Counted from the stretch's first letter, positions 1 to 8,647 are shown. The stretch is DNA of 64,000 bases from Prevotellaceae bacterium KH2P17 (GCA_900199655.1 FZRE01000008.1:62001-126000); one strand, 5' to 3'. Notes: generated by a model not told the origin, from the sequence alone. Numbers and translations: made by a program.

Positions 1-499
1 AATAAATCCATCGAACGGCCGCTGCGAGCGAGAACTTCTCGCTTAGCATGAGCGAGTAGGCCACGTCGAGCGACATCTCATAGGGGCTTATGGTGGTGCT
101 GTTGTCGTCCATGTTGCCCATGTTGGTGTACACCTTGCCCATTGAGAAGTAGCGCAGCGAGCCCGATACGGCCGAGTAGTCGCCTATGCGGTAGTAGCCG
201 GCGAGGTAGGCCAGGTCCATGTCGTTTACTATCTGGCGCAGCCAGGGCGTGTAGTTCAGTGCTACGCCGGCGCGGGAGATGGTGAAGGGGTACTTTGCCG
301 GGTTCCAGTACTGCGAGTTCACGTCGGGGTCGGTGGCGGCGCCGGCGTCACCCAGTCCGGCCGCACGTGCGTCGGGAGCTATCATCTGCGATGTTACTTC
401 CGTGCGGACGGGGTTGAAGATGTCTTCCTTCTGTGCCCTTGCGGTCAGCGAAAGGAGTGCCAACAGGGCCGTGAAGGTTATTTTCAGGGGTTTGTTCAT
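1..499 (-). CDS. porV: PorV, type IX secretion outer-membrane protein (3' end outside window)
   Basis: This is the first 166 codons of a PorV (LptO)-type protein; the rest lies beyond base 1. It begins with a signal peptide (MNKPLKITF then a Leu/Ala-rich core ending ARA-Q). A conserved block follows with motifs such as IAPDARAAGLGD, NSQYWNPAKY and YYRIGDYSAVSGSLRYF, which I recognise from PorV proteins. PorV is a FadL-like outer-membrane beta-barrel that shuttles type IX cargo from the translocon to the PorU sortase. It lies 71 bp downstream of porU on the same strand, the order known from Porphyromonas gingivalis, so co-transcription is likely. The start at 499 is chosen because the signal peptide begins there. 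The identity is firm; the C-terminal half cannot be seen. Confidence 0.93.
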   Translation of the reverse strand, partial: MNKPLKITFTALLALLSLTARAQKEDIFNPVRTEVTSQMIAPDARAAGLGDAGAATDPDVNSQYWNPAKYPFTISRAGVALNYTPWLRQIVNDMDLAYLAGYYRIGDYSAVSGSLRYFSMGKVYTNMGNMDDNSTTISPYEMSLDVAYSLMLSEKFSLAAAVRWIY

Positions 500-570
500 T
501 ACTATCTGTTTGGTCAGGAAATCACGGACTTGCATCTCAAGTCATTGTTCTAAACGTTCAAAAGGCTCGG

Positions 571-3500
571 TTATTGCCTGATGACGACGAGTTTCTTGGC
601 TTTTGAAGCTTTTTTGCTGCCGTCGCTGCCCACACGTACACGGTAGAGATAAACGCCCGTAGTGAGGCGTCGACCGCCGTCTACGGTCAGGTCCCAGCTA
701 ACAGTATAGGCGCCGTCGGTGGGCACTCCGCTCTCTGAATGGGTCCAGATGTGGCGGCCGCTGACGTCAAAGATGTCGATGTCTACATCCATCAGACTGC
801 CCGTGCGGTCGTGGTTGATGATGAAAGTGGTGCTGCTGCGGGCCGGATTCTCGGTCACGTCGACGCTGAAGAGGTTGGGTTCGAGCCCCTGCACCACGTT
901 GAACGTGAGCTCGGCCACGGCTGAATTGTTCTTCACATCCCATGCCCGGAACTGCAGCTTGTGGCGGCCGGGTGCCAGCGGAGGCAGGTTGTACCAGGTG
1001 GAACCGGAGGTGTAGCTGCCGAAGTCGTAGCTGAAGTGGTCGTTGAGCACGTAGGTTGTTGCCATTTCTCCGTCAATGCAGAGCTGCAGGTCGTGGCCAA
1101 TGCCGTTGCCGGTGGTGTTCACGCCGTCCTCATCCGTTATCTTGGCAACGAAGTAGGGGGTAGTGTTTACGTTGCCGCCGTTGGCAAACGAGGGCGAGTT
1201 AAGGTAGCAGTAGATGGACGGACCGATGGAGTCGTTGGCCAGAATGCCGCCACCGGCGATGGTGAAGTTGGCGAACGAGCCGTGTGCCGATTGCAAGTGG
1301 TCGGCGCTCACGGCATGAAGATTGATGAGTCCGGTGCCGCCCGAGTAGCTGATGTCGCGCGGAACGGCGAACGAGAAGGCAAACCGGCCGTTGCTGATGC
1401 TGTCGGTTCCGTTGAACAAAGTCTTGGTCCGGTCGTAGAACTCGAAAGCATCGTCGGTCTCGGAGGTGTCGTTGCGCTTGCACACAATGCGCTCCTCGGC
1501 ATCGCGAACGGTAGCCGTCACCACGCCGCTGAAGTCGTTGGCGCCCTCAATATGCCCTTCCACCTTCACCACGGAGCCTGCCTTGAGCGTGCTGACCTGC
1601 GTGGCAGGGGCGCCGTTTACGGCATCTACCACCACTTCGAGTGCCGGCAGGTGGAGTGCGAGGGCCGGGTCGCCGAGCAGCGAGTATTGCAGTTTGTTGG
1701 TTGTATTGTCGAGTCGGGAGGTCAGCAGCTCGTTCTTGGCCATGCGCTGGGCCTCGCCCAAGGTCATTGCCTGGCCGCCCGGGCGGCTCAGCACATAGCG
1801 CAGATAGGCCATGTTGATGAGCTTGTTGTAGTACGCATATACCGTGCGGGTGGTGCCGAACATGGCAACGGCGCCGCCCTTGGGGTTGAGTACGGCCGCC
1901 TCACCTATGGTTGCAGCGGTTCCGTCGAATGGCATGATGTCGCAGGAGGCCGTTATCCACAGTGGCAGATTGGTGTTGGAGAACTGCTGGAAGTCGCTCA
2001 GGCGCAGCACGCTCTCGTGCGATATCTGCGTCTCGGAGCCGTGGCCGGCGTAGTCCATGATAAGAGCACCGTTGCGTTGGGCCTGCTTGATGAGGGCCGA
2101 AACTTCGGGATAGGTCTTGCCGGTGGATGAAGTCTGGCGGGTGTAGGCATCCCACATGATTTTCTTTACCATGTAGCCGGGGTGGCGGAGGGCGATGTCG
2201 TTGGCGGCATCGTCGGCATCCTGCATGTGCAGATTGTAGTTCCCGTCGTCTCCCATGAATACGATTGTGTTCTGCCAGCTGCCCGCCGAGGCGTTGCGGG
2301 CATAGTTGATGGTCTTGTCTACCATCACCTTGGCTTCAGCCTCGGTGGTTACCGGGAACCGTCCTACGGCCATGTCGAGCTTGTCGGAGGCCTGTGGATC
2401 GGCGCCTTCGCCGTCGTCGAGGAGGCAGAAGAAGCCGTCGTCGACGAAGCAACTCACCTCATTAAAGGAGTTCTCGCTCTCGAAACAGAGCAGCAGGTCG
2501 TCGGGGTTGAGGCCTCGGTTGGCAGAAGTAAGCAGACGGTTGTCCCACAGGCAGTCGCCAAAAAGCAGCAGATACTTGGGCATGTCGGCCTCGGTGGCGG
2601 CGCGATCGTACAGCATCTTGAGGTAGCGGCGATAGGCATTGGCGTCCGGGGTGCCGCTGCCGAACTCGTTGATAAGCTCGTCGGCGGGCACGATACGCAC
2701 CCTCAAGCCGTCGTGCTGTTCGTGGAACGCCTTGAGCCTGTTGGCCTGCGAGAGCAGTTTCTGTGATGTCGGGATGACGATAACCATGTCGGCAGGGCCG
2801 TCGGCATGATGATCCTGGTTGGTGATGTTGTACACGTATTCGGCCGAGGGGAATGAACCCGACCGCAGCTGCGGTGCTTCGCGGGGCCGGTCGAAGCTGA
2901 GCGAGAGATAGTCGAGCCGCACCGGACCGCCCGAAGTGGCAGTAATGGTAATCTCGTTGCTGGCCATGAGGTTGCTTACTGTGTACGTGCGGGTGGTCTC
3001 GTTGCCCTTGTCGTACTCGCCGAGGGTGATGTTCAGCGAGCCCAACGTGGTGCCGTTGATGGCCACTGTGGCCGAGCTGGCCGCCCCGGCGGTAAGGGCA
3101 ACGGTGAGTTTGCCGGTCTTTGCCGCCGCAGGAACGGCGAGCTGATAGCTGCGGGTGCTGCCGGCAGCGATGGGATTGTCCTCAAACAGGTTGCGCCCAC
3201 CGGCGTACCAGGCGAAGTTATCGACCTCGTGCAGCGTGTGGTAGTCGTCGGCAGCGGGATAGAAGGATTGCAGGAACGCAGCCGAATCAACAGTGAGCGG
3301 TTCTGCATCGGTCTGGGTGAGGAAGTAGTAGCCGTAGTTGGCGTAGGGATTGCGGGTGCGCACGGTGGCCGAAGGACTGCTCCAGCTAACCGGCCCCTGT
3401 GCATGGAAGAGGCGGCGGCCGCCCACCGTGCAGGTGGCAACTTCCTGCAGGTCGTCATACTTTTCAAGGTCGGCAGCGGCGAGCGTTTCGTTCTGCAAGG

Positions 3501-4098
3501 CTCCGCCGTAGCCGTAGACTTTCACTTTGCTTAAATCGGAGAAGCCGGCCTGGCGTATCAGGGCATCCGTAAGCTGGTAAACGCCCGATGCGGGCACCCT
3601 TATCTTGGCCCATCTGCCCGTAGCCAGCACGGAGTGGTCGGCGTAGCGGCCCTGCGCGTTGCCGCGGGTGCGGGCCACGGCACGGCGCTGGGAGCGGCGC
3701 AGCGGCCTGGACTGCACGTCGAGCATGAAGCTGACCAGCATCTGATACTTGTTGTTGCGGAACACCAGCGGGCAGAAAGAAACCTGCAAGACGCCCTTCT
3801 TGCGGTTCACGGAGACCTGCTGGCGGATGGCCGGAACGGCCGGCAGGGCAGCTCCGGAGAGCGAGTTGTAGCGCCGGATGTCGGCCTGGCTCATGTCGAT
3901 GTATTCGGGATAGGCTATCGAGACGGTGTAAGTGGAGTCCTGATAGCCGTCGGCCAAGGGCACGGAGCAGGCAAACTGCGGCAAAAGCGAGTCTATCCTG
4001 ACCTCATCTGCAGTCAGGTTGAAGAACCGCTGGGCTGTGGCAGTGGTGGCTGCGAGCAGCAGCAGCGTTGCCAGAATGTATGTGCGGGCGTTTGTCAT
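571..4098 (-). CDS. porU: PorU, type IX secretion sortase (gingipain-like C25 peptidase)
   Basis: PorU is the surface sortase of the type IX secretion system: it removes C-terminal targeting domains from cargo and links cargo to A-type LPS. The 1175-residue protein starts at the ATG at 4098, directly before a signal peptide (MTNARTYILA... ending TATAQ). The open frame continues 32 codons upstream without a signal-like start. The C25 catalytic pair is visible as His686 in DYAGHGSETQ and Cys719 in WITASCDIMPFDG. Blocks such as VGRFPVTTEAEA also fit the family. Ig-like segments follow, and the last ~95 residues resemble a type A C-terminal domain ending in GVYLYRVRVG...KKLVVIRQ. PorU itself carries such a domain in P. 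gingivalis. It sits 19 bp after the FAH gene and before porV. Length matches known PorU proteins (about 1150-1200). Confidence 0.95.
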   Translation of the reverse strand: MTNARTYILATLLLLAATTATAQRFFNLTADEVRIDSLLPQFACSVPLADGYQDSTYTVSIAYPEYIDMSQADIRRYNSLSGAALPAVPAIRQQVSVNRKKGVLQVSFCPLVFRNNKYQMLVSFMLDVQSRPLRRSQRRAVARTRGNAQGRYADHSVLATGRWAKIRVPASGVYQLTDALIRQAGFSDLSKVKVYGYGGALQNETLAAADLEKYDDLQEVATCTVGGRRLFHAQGPVSWSSPSATVRTRNPYANYGYYFLTQTDAEPLTVDSAAFLQSFYPAADDYHTLHEVDNFAWYAGGRNLFEDNPIAAGSTRSYQLAVPAAAKTGKLTVALTAGAASSATVAINGTTLGSLNITLGEYDKGNETTRTYTVSNLMASNEITITATSGGPVRLDYLSLSFDRPREAPQLRSGSFPSAEYVYNITNQDHHADGPADMVIVIPTSQKLLSQANRLKAFHEQHDGLRVRIVPADELINEFGSGTPDANAYRRYLKMLYDRAATEADMPKYLLLFGDCLWDNRLLTSANRGLNPDDLLLCFESENSFNEVSCFVDDGFFCLLDDGEGADPQASDKLDMAVGRFPVTTEAEAKVMVDKTINYARNASAGSWQNTIVFMGDDGNYNLHMQDADDAANDIALRHPGYMVKKIMWDAYTRQTSSTGKTYPEVSALIKQAQRNGALIMDYAGHGSETQISHESVLRLSDFQQFSNTNLPLWITASCDIMPFDGTAATIGEAAVLNPKGGAVAMFGTTRTVYAYYNKLINMAYLRYVLSRPGGQAMTLGEAQRMAKNELLTSRLDNTTNKLQYSLLGDPALALHLPALEVVVDAVNGAPATQVSTLKAGSVVKVEGHIEGANDFSGVVTATVRDAEERIVCKRNDTSETDDAFEFYDRTKTLFNGTDSISNGRFAFSFAVPRDISYSGGTGLINLHAVSADHLQSAHGSFANFTIAGGGILANDSIGPSIYCYLNSPSFANGGNVNTTPYFVAKITDEDGVNTTGNGIGHDLQLCIDGEMATTYVLNDHFSYDFGSYTSGSTWYNLPPLAPGRHKLQFRAWDVKNNSAVAELTFNVVQGLEPNLFSVDVTENPARSSTTFIINHDRTGSLMDVDIDIFDVSGRHIWTHSESGVPTDGAYTVSWDLTVDGGRRLTTGVYLYRVRVGSDGSKKASKAKKLVVIRQ

Positions 4099-4117
4099 GC
4101 GTTGCCTTGCTTGGCTG

Positions 4118-4735
4118 TTATTTGCAGTTGAAGTCCAGAACCTTGCGCTCCTCCAGGTATCCTTCCATGTGGTCGTCGATGTGTACGGGGCCAACGCCGG
4201 CCGGGGTGCCGGTGTACAGGATGTCTCCTGTCTTCAGGGTGAAGTACCGGCTGATGTAGGCTATCAGCTCATCGACGCCAAAGAGCATGTCGGCTGCGCA
4301 CCCCTGCTGCACCGTTTGGCCGTTGATGTCGAGGTGGAAGCGCAGCAGCCGGATGTCCGGCAGCTTGCTTTTGTCCACCCACTCGCCGATGGCTGCGGCG
4401 CCGTCGAAGCCCTTGCAGAGCTCCCACGGCAAGCCCTTGCTCCTCAGCTCGCGCTGCATCTGGCGGGCGGTAAAGTCTATTCCCACGGTTACTGCATCGT
4501 AGTAGCGGTGGGCGAAGCGCTCGGGAATGCTCTTGCCCAGCCTGCTGATGCGCACCACCAGCTCCGTTTCGTAGTCTATCTGCCCCATGTCGTCGGGGAT
4601 GAAGAACGGTTTGCGGTTCTTGAGCAGGGCCGAATCGGCCTTGGTGAATATCACCGGGCGTTCCGGTTTATATAACGCACCGTCCAGCTCTTTATTGTGC
4701 TGGATGTAGTTCATGCCTATGGCGAATATCTTCAT
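4118..4735 (-). CDS. Fumarylacetoacetate hydrolase (FAH) family protein
   Basis: A 205-residue single-domain FAH-fold enzyme. Family members of this size (YcgM/FAHD1-like) act on 2-oxo acids such as acylpyruvates or oxaloacetate, or in catechol breakdown; the substrate cannot be read from sequence. Metal-site motifs are visible: DYETELVVRI, the G-F-D-G-A-A block near the middle, and the closing signature TGDILYTGTPAGVGP. The start is placed at 4735 (MKIFAIGMNY), the usual N-terminus of the family. A longer in-frame ATG at 4780 would add 15 residues without similarity and would lie upstream of the likely -7 box at 4761-4768. It precedes porU by 19 bp and is probably the first gene of the FAH-porU-porV transcript, though no functional link to secretion is evident. 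Confidence 0.88.
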   Translation of the reverse strand: MKIFAIGMNYIQHNKELDGALYKPERPVIFTKADSALLKNRKPFFIPDDMGQIDYETELVVRISRLGKSIPERFAHRYYDAVTVGIDFTARQMQRELRSKGLPWELCKGFDGAAAIGEWVDKSKLPDIRLLRFHLDINGQTVQQGCAADMLFGVDELIAYISRYFTLKTGDILYTGTPAGVGPVHIDDHMEGYLEERKVLDFNCK

Positions 4736-4760
4736 CTGTCTTTTATTGAGCTTCCGGTTA

Positions 4761-4768
4761 CAAAGATA
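4761..4768 (-). promoter_or_regulatory. -7 box ahead of the FAH-porU-porV transcript
   Basis: On the minus strand the bases read TATCTTTG, the best form of the Bacteroidetes -7 element, 26 bp before the FAH start. No clear TTTG is found 19-20 bp upstream, only an A/T-rich run, so the site is a moderate call. Confidence 0.5.
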
Positions 4769-4894
4769 CAATATTCTCACGAAAAAAGTGCCCGCTGCCC
4801 GAATAACTTACGCCGCTGTCTTTTCAGCTCCGTGAGGCTTGCATCTAACCTGTTGTGTATCTGTAAGTTACAAGCGGCTTTCTTGGATATGCCT

Positions 4895-4960
4895 TTCAAG
4901 GGGCTTGAAGCTGTCGTTCAAGGTCCTTGAAGCTATGCTTCGGGCGCCTTGAACGATAGC
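4895..4960. repeat. Triple 15-bp palindrome array, 22-bp period (family A, copy 1)
   Basis: Three units start at 4895, 4917 and 4939, exactly 22 bp apart: TTCAAGGGGCTTGAA, TTCAAGGTCCTTGAA and the diverged TTCGGGCGCCTTGAA. Each is followed by a 7-bp linker (gctgtcg, gctatgc, cgatagc). The array lies in the gap between tsf (ends 5121) and the FAH gene. The rest of this 385-bp gap holds the FAH -7 box and the tsf terminator; I see no gene in it. Confidence 0.9.
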
Positions 4961-5054
4961 TGCAAGAATGGGCAGGGGTGGCAGCACGGTTATCACGGCG
5001 TGCAAGCGAGGGCGCAGGACGCGACTTAATCAGAGCCTCCCCACGCGATTCCGC

Positions 5055-5098
5055 AAACAAAAACAGGAGGAAAACAACCTCTGCTGTTTTCCTCCTGT
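5055..5098 (-). terminator. Rho-independent terminator of tsf
   Basis: A 13-bp perfect stem (CAGGAGGAAAACA at 5064-5076 pairing with 5085-5097) with an 8-base loop. On the minus strand it is followed by TTTTTGTTTG. It lies about 25 bp beyond the tsf stop and closes the ribosomal transcript. Confidence 0.9.
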
Positions 5099-5120
5099 CC
5101 TGTTGAATGTTTGGTTCCGA

Positions 5121-6119
5121 TTACTCGGCGGCCAGCGTAAAGCGCTTGTAAGCCACGATGTGGAGGTCGCCTTGCTTCTTGAGCCAGTCCTGAACGGTTA
5201 TCTTGCCGTCCTCATCGGCAAACTGGAACTCCTGGTCTACAAGGCAGTTCTCCTTGAAGAACTTAGCCATGCGGCCGTTGGCGATGTTCTGTATCATCTG
5301 CTCGGGCATGTTCGAGGCCTTTTCTTCGGCCACTTGCTGCTTGATTTTGCGAGCTTCGTCGGCCTGCTCCTGCGTGAGCCAGCCCTTCTTCATGTTGCTC
5401 TCGATGTGGTCATCGGAGTCAACAAGGTTGGCGTTGATGCCTGCCTTCTTGAGTGCTACGTTCACGGCGCGCTCTATCTGTTCCTCCTTGGTTTTCTGGA
5501 TGGCAACCTGCAGCTCGGCGTCCTTTACGCTCTGCGGAACCGAAGCCTCGTCGAGAGCCACCGGACGCATGGCAGCCACCTGCATGGCAACCTTGTGGCC
5601 GGCCTCGTCGTTGTTCTTGTCAAGCTGTACCATGGTGGCAAGCATGTGCTTGTTCATGTGGTCGTAAACGGATACGTTGCCTCCCTCGAGGTAGTTGTAG
5701 CCGTCGAGTTCCATCTTTTCTCCGGTGATACCGCTGCGCTGCTTGACGGCAGTCTCGGCGTCGTCGCCATTGGGCAGAACGAGTTTCTTTACCTCATCCA
5801 GGCTCTTGGCCTTTGCAGCAACGGCAGCGTCGAGTATATCCTGTGTCATTGCAATGAAGTCCTTGCCGTTGGCAACGAAGTCGGTTTCGCACTTAACGGC
5901 AACCATTGCGGAGAAATCACCTACAGTTTTAACGAGTACGCAGCCGTTGGAAGTTTCGCGGTCGCTGCGCTTGGCGGCGATGGCAAGACCACGCTCGCGA
6001 ACGAGCTCGATTGCTTTCTCGATATTGCCATCGGCTTCCGTGAGGGCTTTCTTGCAGTCGGCAAGACCTGCACCGGTCATTTTGCGGAGCTTCTGGATAT
6101 CAGCTATTGTAACAGCCAT
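5121..6119 (-). CDS. tsf: Elongation factor Ts
   Basis: EF-Ts is the guanine-nucleotide exchange factor for EF-Tu. The 332-residue product starts MAVTIADIQKLRKMTGAGL, the typical UBA-like N-terminal domain (MTGAGLADCKKAL). It carries the EF-Tu contact motif TDFVAN inside CETDFVANGKDF, and ends with KQGDLHIVAYKRF. It is longer than the Escherichia coli protein (283), as is usual in Bacteroidetes, where the dimerisation region is extended. It follows rpsB after a 113-bp spacer that holds a hairpin (about 6179-6212) and ends at a strong terminator. This is the universal rpsB-tsf pairing. Confidence 0.98.
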   Translation of the reverse strand: MAVTIADIQKLRKMTGAGLADCKKALTEADGNIEKAIELVRERGLAIAAKRSDRETSNGCVLVKTVGDFSAMVAVKCETDFVANGKDFIAMTQDILDAAVAAKAKSLDEVKKLVLPNGDDAETAVKQRSGITGEKMELDGYNYLEGGNVSVYDHMNKHMLATMVQLDKNNDEAGHKVAMQVAAMRPVALDEASVPQSVKDAELQVAIQKTKEEQIERAVNVALKKAGINANLVDSDDHIESNMKKGWLTQEQADEARKIKQQVAEEKASNMPEQMIQNIANGRMAKFFKENCLVDQEFQFADEDGKITVQDWLKKQGDLHIVAYKRFTLAAE

Positions 6120-6178
6120 AATTCTTTATGTGTTTTGAAAGTTAAAAATAACGTGTTGTAAAACCAAGAGAGAGCAAT

Positions 6179-6212
6179 GAGGAGTGCAACGCCTGCATTC
6201 TTCACTCCTCTC
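6179..6212 (-). other. Intercistronic hairpin between rpsB and tsf
   Basis: Complementary GAGGAGTG and CACTCCTC arms flank an 18-base loop in the 113-bp rpsB-tsf spacer. It is followed on the minus strand by a pyrimidine-rich run with only short T stretches. It may be a partial terminator or a processing site; the sequence does not decide. Confidence 0.5.
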
Positions 6213-6232
6213 TCTCCTTATTATATATGTGC

Positions 6233-7066
6233 TTATTCAGCTTCCTGAACCTCCTCGGCAGGGGCCTCGTCGGCAGGAACTTCGTTCGTTGTATCCTTGC
6301 GTGCACGGCGTGCATGGCGCTTTCCTTCGGCTGCCTCTTCGCTCTGTTCGGCGGCAGCTTTATCGTCGGCTTTCTCTGCCTTGCGCTCCTCCAGTCCTTC
6401 GGCAATAGCTGCACAGCAGGCGGTGAGGATAACGTTCACGGAATCCTGTGCGTCGTCGTTGGCCGGGATGACGTAGTCAATGTCCTTGGGATCGGAGTTC
6501 GTATCCACGATAGCAAATACGGGGATGCCCAGACGGTTGGCTTCCTTAACGGCGATGTGCTCCTTCATGACGTCAACTACGAACAAGGCAGAAGGCAGAC
6601 GGGTAAGATCGGCGATGGAACCCAGGTTCTTCTCCAGCTTTGCACGTTGACGGCTAATCTGCAGCAGCTCTCTTTTGGAGAGGTTGGAGAATGTTCCGTC
6701 GTTCATCAGTTTGTCGATGTTCGTCATTTTCTTTACGGCCTTACGGATGGTAGGGAAGTTGGTGAGCATGCCGCCCGGCCAACGTTCGATGACGTAAGGC
6801 ATGTTGACAGAGGCTGCCTTCTCGGCAACAATGTCCTTGGCCTGTTTTTTAGTAGAGACGAACAGAATCTTCTTGCCTGATTTGGCGATGCCTTTCAAGG
6901 CCTCGGCAGCCTCGTCTATCTTGGCTACTGTCTTGTGAAGGTCGATGATGTGGATGCCGTTGCGCTCCATGAAGATATAAGGAGCCATTGCGGGATTCCA
7001 CTTACGGCGCAGGTGACCGAAGTGGCAGCCTGCCTGGAGTAACTGGTCAAAGTTTGTTCTTGACAT
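6233..7066 (-). CDS. rpsB: 30S ribosomal protein S2
   Basis: S2 binds the 30S head-body junction together with S1. The 277-residue product begins MSRTNFDQLLQAGCHFGHL, followed by RKWNPAMAPYIFMERNGIHI, both signature stretches of S2. It includes the conserved DPKDIDYVIPANDDAQ segment. The last ~50 residues are a charged Ala/Glu/Lys-rich tail (from about 230), common in Bacteroidetes S2 and probably disordered. It is preceded by a 170-bp spacer after rpsI with a GTTTAG...CTAAAC hairpin around 7145-7165, and followed by tsf. Confidence 0.98.
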   Translation of the reverse strand: MSRTNFDQLLQAGCHFGHLRRKWNPAMAPYIFMERNGIHIIDLHKTVAKIDEAAEALKGIAKSGKKILFVSTKKQAKDIVAEKAASVNMPYVIERWPGGMLTNFPTIRKAVKKMTNIDKLMNDGTFSNLSKRELLQISRQRAKLEKNLGSIADLTRLPSALFVVDVMKEHIAVKEANRLGIPVFAIVDTNSDPKDIDYVIPANDDAQDSVNVILTACCAAIAEGLEERKAEKADDKAAAEQSEEAAEGKRHARRARKDTTNEVPADEAPAEEVQEAE

Positions 7067-7236
7067 TTTTCTTCTTTCTTTTTAGTTGTTTACTTTCTTT
7101 TTAATTCTGGTTAGAATCAGCCGTCGGGTAGTCTTTTGAATCCCGCCGGTTTAGATACTAAACGGGTCAGTCCGGTAAGCGAGCCTGCTGCTATGCGGCA
7201 TATAGCGCGGCAAACAGCATGACAGGCAGCAGTTGT

Positions 7237-7623
7237 TTAGCGCTTGCTGAACTGGAAGTGACGGCGGGCTTTGGGCTGTCCCGGCTTCTTACGCTCAACA
7301 GCACGGCTGTCGCGGGTCAGGAAACCGTTGTCCTTGAGCACCTTCTTGTCATCAGCGTTAATCTTGACGAGTGCACGCGCGATGGCAAGACGCAGTGCCT
7401 GGCTCTGTCCGGTGAAGCCTCCACCGTCCAGGTTGGCCTTGATGTCATATTTCTCTGCTACTTCCAGCAGCTGCAGAGGCTGCTTTACCACGTACCGAAG
7501 AATGGCCGAGGGGAAGTAGGTCTCGATATCTTTCTTGTTGATAGTAATCTTGCCGGTACCTTCTGTCAGGTAAACGCGAGCTACAGCGCTCTTGCGACGG
7601 CCTATTGCGTTAATGATTTCCAT
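7237..7623 (-). CDS. rpsI: 30S ribosomal protein S9
   Basis: S9 (128 residues) sits in the 30S head with its C-terminal tail reaching the P-site tRNA. The tail here ends in the expected basic form, KPGQPKARRHFQFSKR. The N-terminal segment INAIGRRKSAVARVYL is characteristic. It follows rplM after 12 bp, the universal rplM-rpsI operon, and is read from the promoter ahead of rplM. Confidence 0.98.
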   Translation of the reverse strand: MEIINAIGRRKSAVARVYLTEGTGKITINKKDIETYFPSAILRYVVKQPLQLLEVAEKYDIKANLDGGGFTGQSQALRLAIARALVKINADDKKVLKDNGFLTRDSRAVERKKPGQPKARRHFQFSKR

Positions 7624-7635
7624 CTTTATTCCTTT

Positions 7636-8097
7636 TTATTTATACTGGTTAATATCAATGGTTTTAGGCTGCTGAGCCTGCTGCTGATGCTCTGTTCCTT
7701 CGTAAACGTAGAGGTTGTTGAGGATAGAGCGGCCCAGAGGACCCTTGGGCAGCATGCCTTTTACGGCGTGGCGGATAATCTTCTCCACGCCATTCTTGCG
7801 CTTGCGCAGTTCGGCCGGCGTGTCAAAACGCTGTCCGCCGGGATAACCAGTATAGCGGGTGTAAACCTTATCAGTCTCCTTCTTGCCGGAGAAACGCACC
7901 TTGGCGGCGTTGATAATGATTACGTTGTCTCCACAGTCTACGTGAGGCGTGAAGTTTGGTTTGTACTTTCCGCGAAGCAGCTTGGCTACTTTAGAGCAGA
8001 GGCGGCCTACAATCTGGTCGCTGGCGTCTATTACCACCCACTCTTTCTTAGCTGTTTCCTTGTTAGCGGAAATAGTTTTGTAACTTAAAGTGTCCAT
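7636..8097 (-). CDS. rplM: 50S ribosomal protein L13
   Basis: L13 (153 residues) is an early-assembly protein of the large subunit. The sequence shows WVVIDASDQIVGRLCSKVAK near the N-terminus, GDNVIIINAAKVRFSGKK in the middle, and MLPKGPLGRSILNNLYVYEG near the C-terminus, all standard L13 blocks. It is the first gene of the rplM-rpsI(-rpsB-tsf) block and has a structured ~200-nt leader upstream, which would fit autoregulation by a ribosomal protein. Confidence 0.98.
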   Translation of the reverse strand: MDTLSYKTISANKETAKKEWVVIDASDQIVGRLCSKVAKLLRGKYKPNFTPHVDCGDNVIIINAAKVRFSGKKETDKVYTRYTGYPGGQRFDTPAELRKRKNGVEKIIRHAVKGMLPKGPLGRSILNNLYVYEGTEHQQQAQQPKTIDINQYK

Positions 8098-8302
8098 GTT
8101 TGAAATTAAAAATTACTACTAAAAAACATTTTGATACATTGTTCTGTAACAGAGACCTCACGGCGCCTCCAGTCTAAAAGAGACCATCCATGGCTTTTGC
8201 TCTGCTGCCCTGCTGATTCACTAACCGCCCTGCTCGGCCAAAAGCAGTGCTATTAACACAACCGGGCGCGGGGTTTCTAAGTCTCGCCCCGCAAACGGAA
8301 TG
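8098..8302 (-). promoter_or_regulatory. Structured 5' leader of the rplM operon (candidate ribosomal-protein leader)
   Basis: About 200 bases separate the -7 box (8303-8310) from the rplM start. On the minus strand the leader can form a hairpin with GCGGGG and CCCCGC arms (8268-8273 with 8287-8292). A second, long-range stem has GCTTTTG and CAAAAGC arms (8239-8245 with 8193-8199). Leaders of this kind before ribosomal-protein operons often bind one of the encoded proteins. That function is inferred here from position and structure only. Confidence 0.5.
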
Positions 8303-8310
8303 CAAAGATA
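8303..8310 (-). promoter_or_regulatory. -7 box of the rplM operon
   Basis: TATCTTTG on the minus strand, the optimal Bacteroidetes -7 element. No TTTG is present 19-20 bp upstream. Bases 8311-8575 beyond it hold nothing I can identify. Confidence 0.55.
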
Positions 8311-8581
8311 CATATTTTATGGCACTCCTGCTGTTCCGTTCGGCAGTCTTTGTTGGTGATTTACGGATTATTAACTCTTTTAAGAATAATTATCTGTATA
8401 TATCTTCTTGCCGGTTGACGGATGGCTTGCTATGGAGCGAAGTCGCAGGAGGAGTATTGCCGATACCTATAAAATAAATGTGGAAAGGGCTGCTGCTGCC
8501 GTTTTCTTGGATAGGGAAGATGGAGGTGGAGATGGTTTGTTATTTTGTATGTTTTTATGTCCGCGCGGCACGGAGATGCCT

Positions 8582-8647
8582 TTCAAGCCCCTTGAACGAT
8601 ACCTTTCAGCCCCTTGGTGATGCCCTTCAAGGGCCTTGAAAGGCACC
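8582..8647. repeat. Triple palindrome array, 22-bp period (family A, copy 2)
   Basis: Units start at 8582, 8604 and 8626. The first (TTCAAGCCCCTTGAA) and third (TTCAAGGGCCTTGAA) are good palindromes; the middle one (TTTCAGCCCCTTGGT) is degenerate but keeps the register. The segment after it (about 8655-8695) resembles the segment after copy 5 near 47084-47130, so the element may extend beyond the palindromes. Confidence 0.88.

Noticed and set aside
961..2130. A 389-codon frame antisense to porU
   Set aside because: Lies wholly inside porU, which has the catalytic His and Cys; the antisense translation shows no recognisable motif.
4895..4953. CRISPR array
   Set aside because: Repeats are 15-bp palindromes with short, similar 7-bp linkers, always three units, and no cas gene is present. 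True CRISPRs have unique spacers of about 30 bp.
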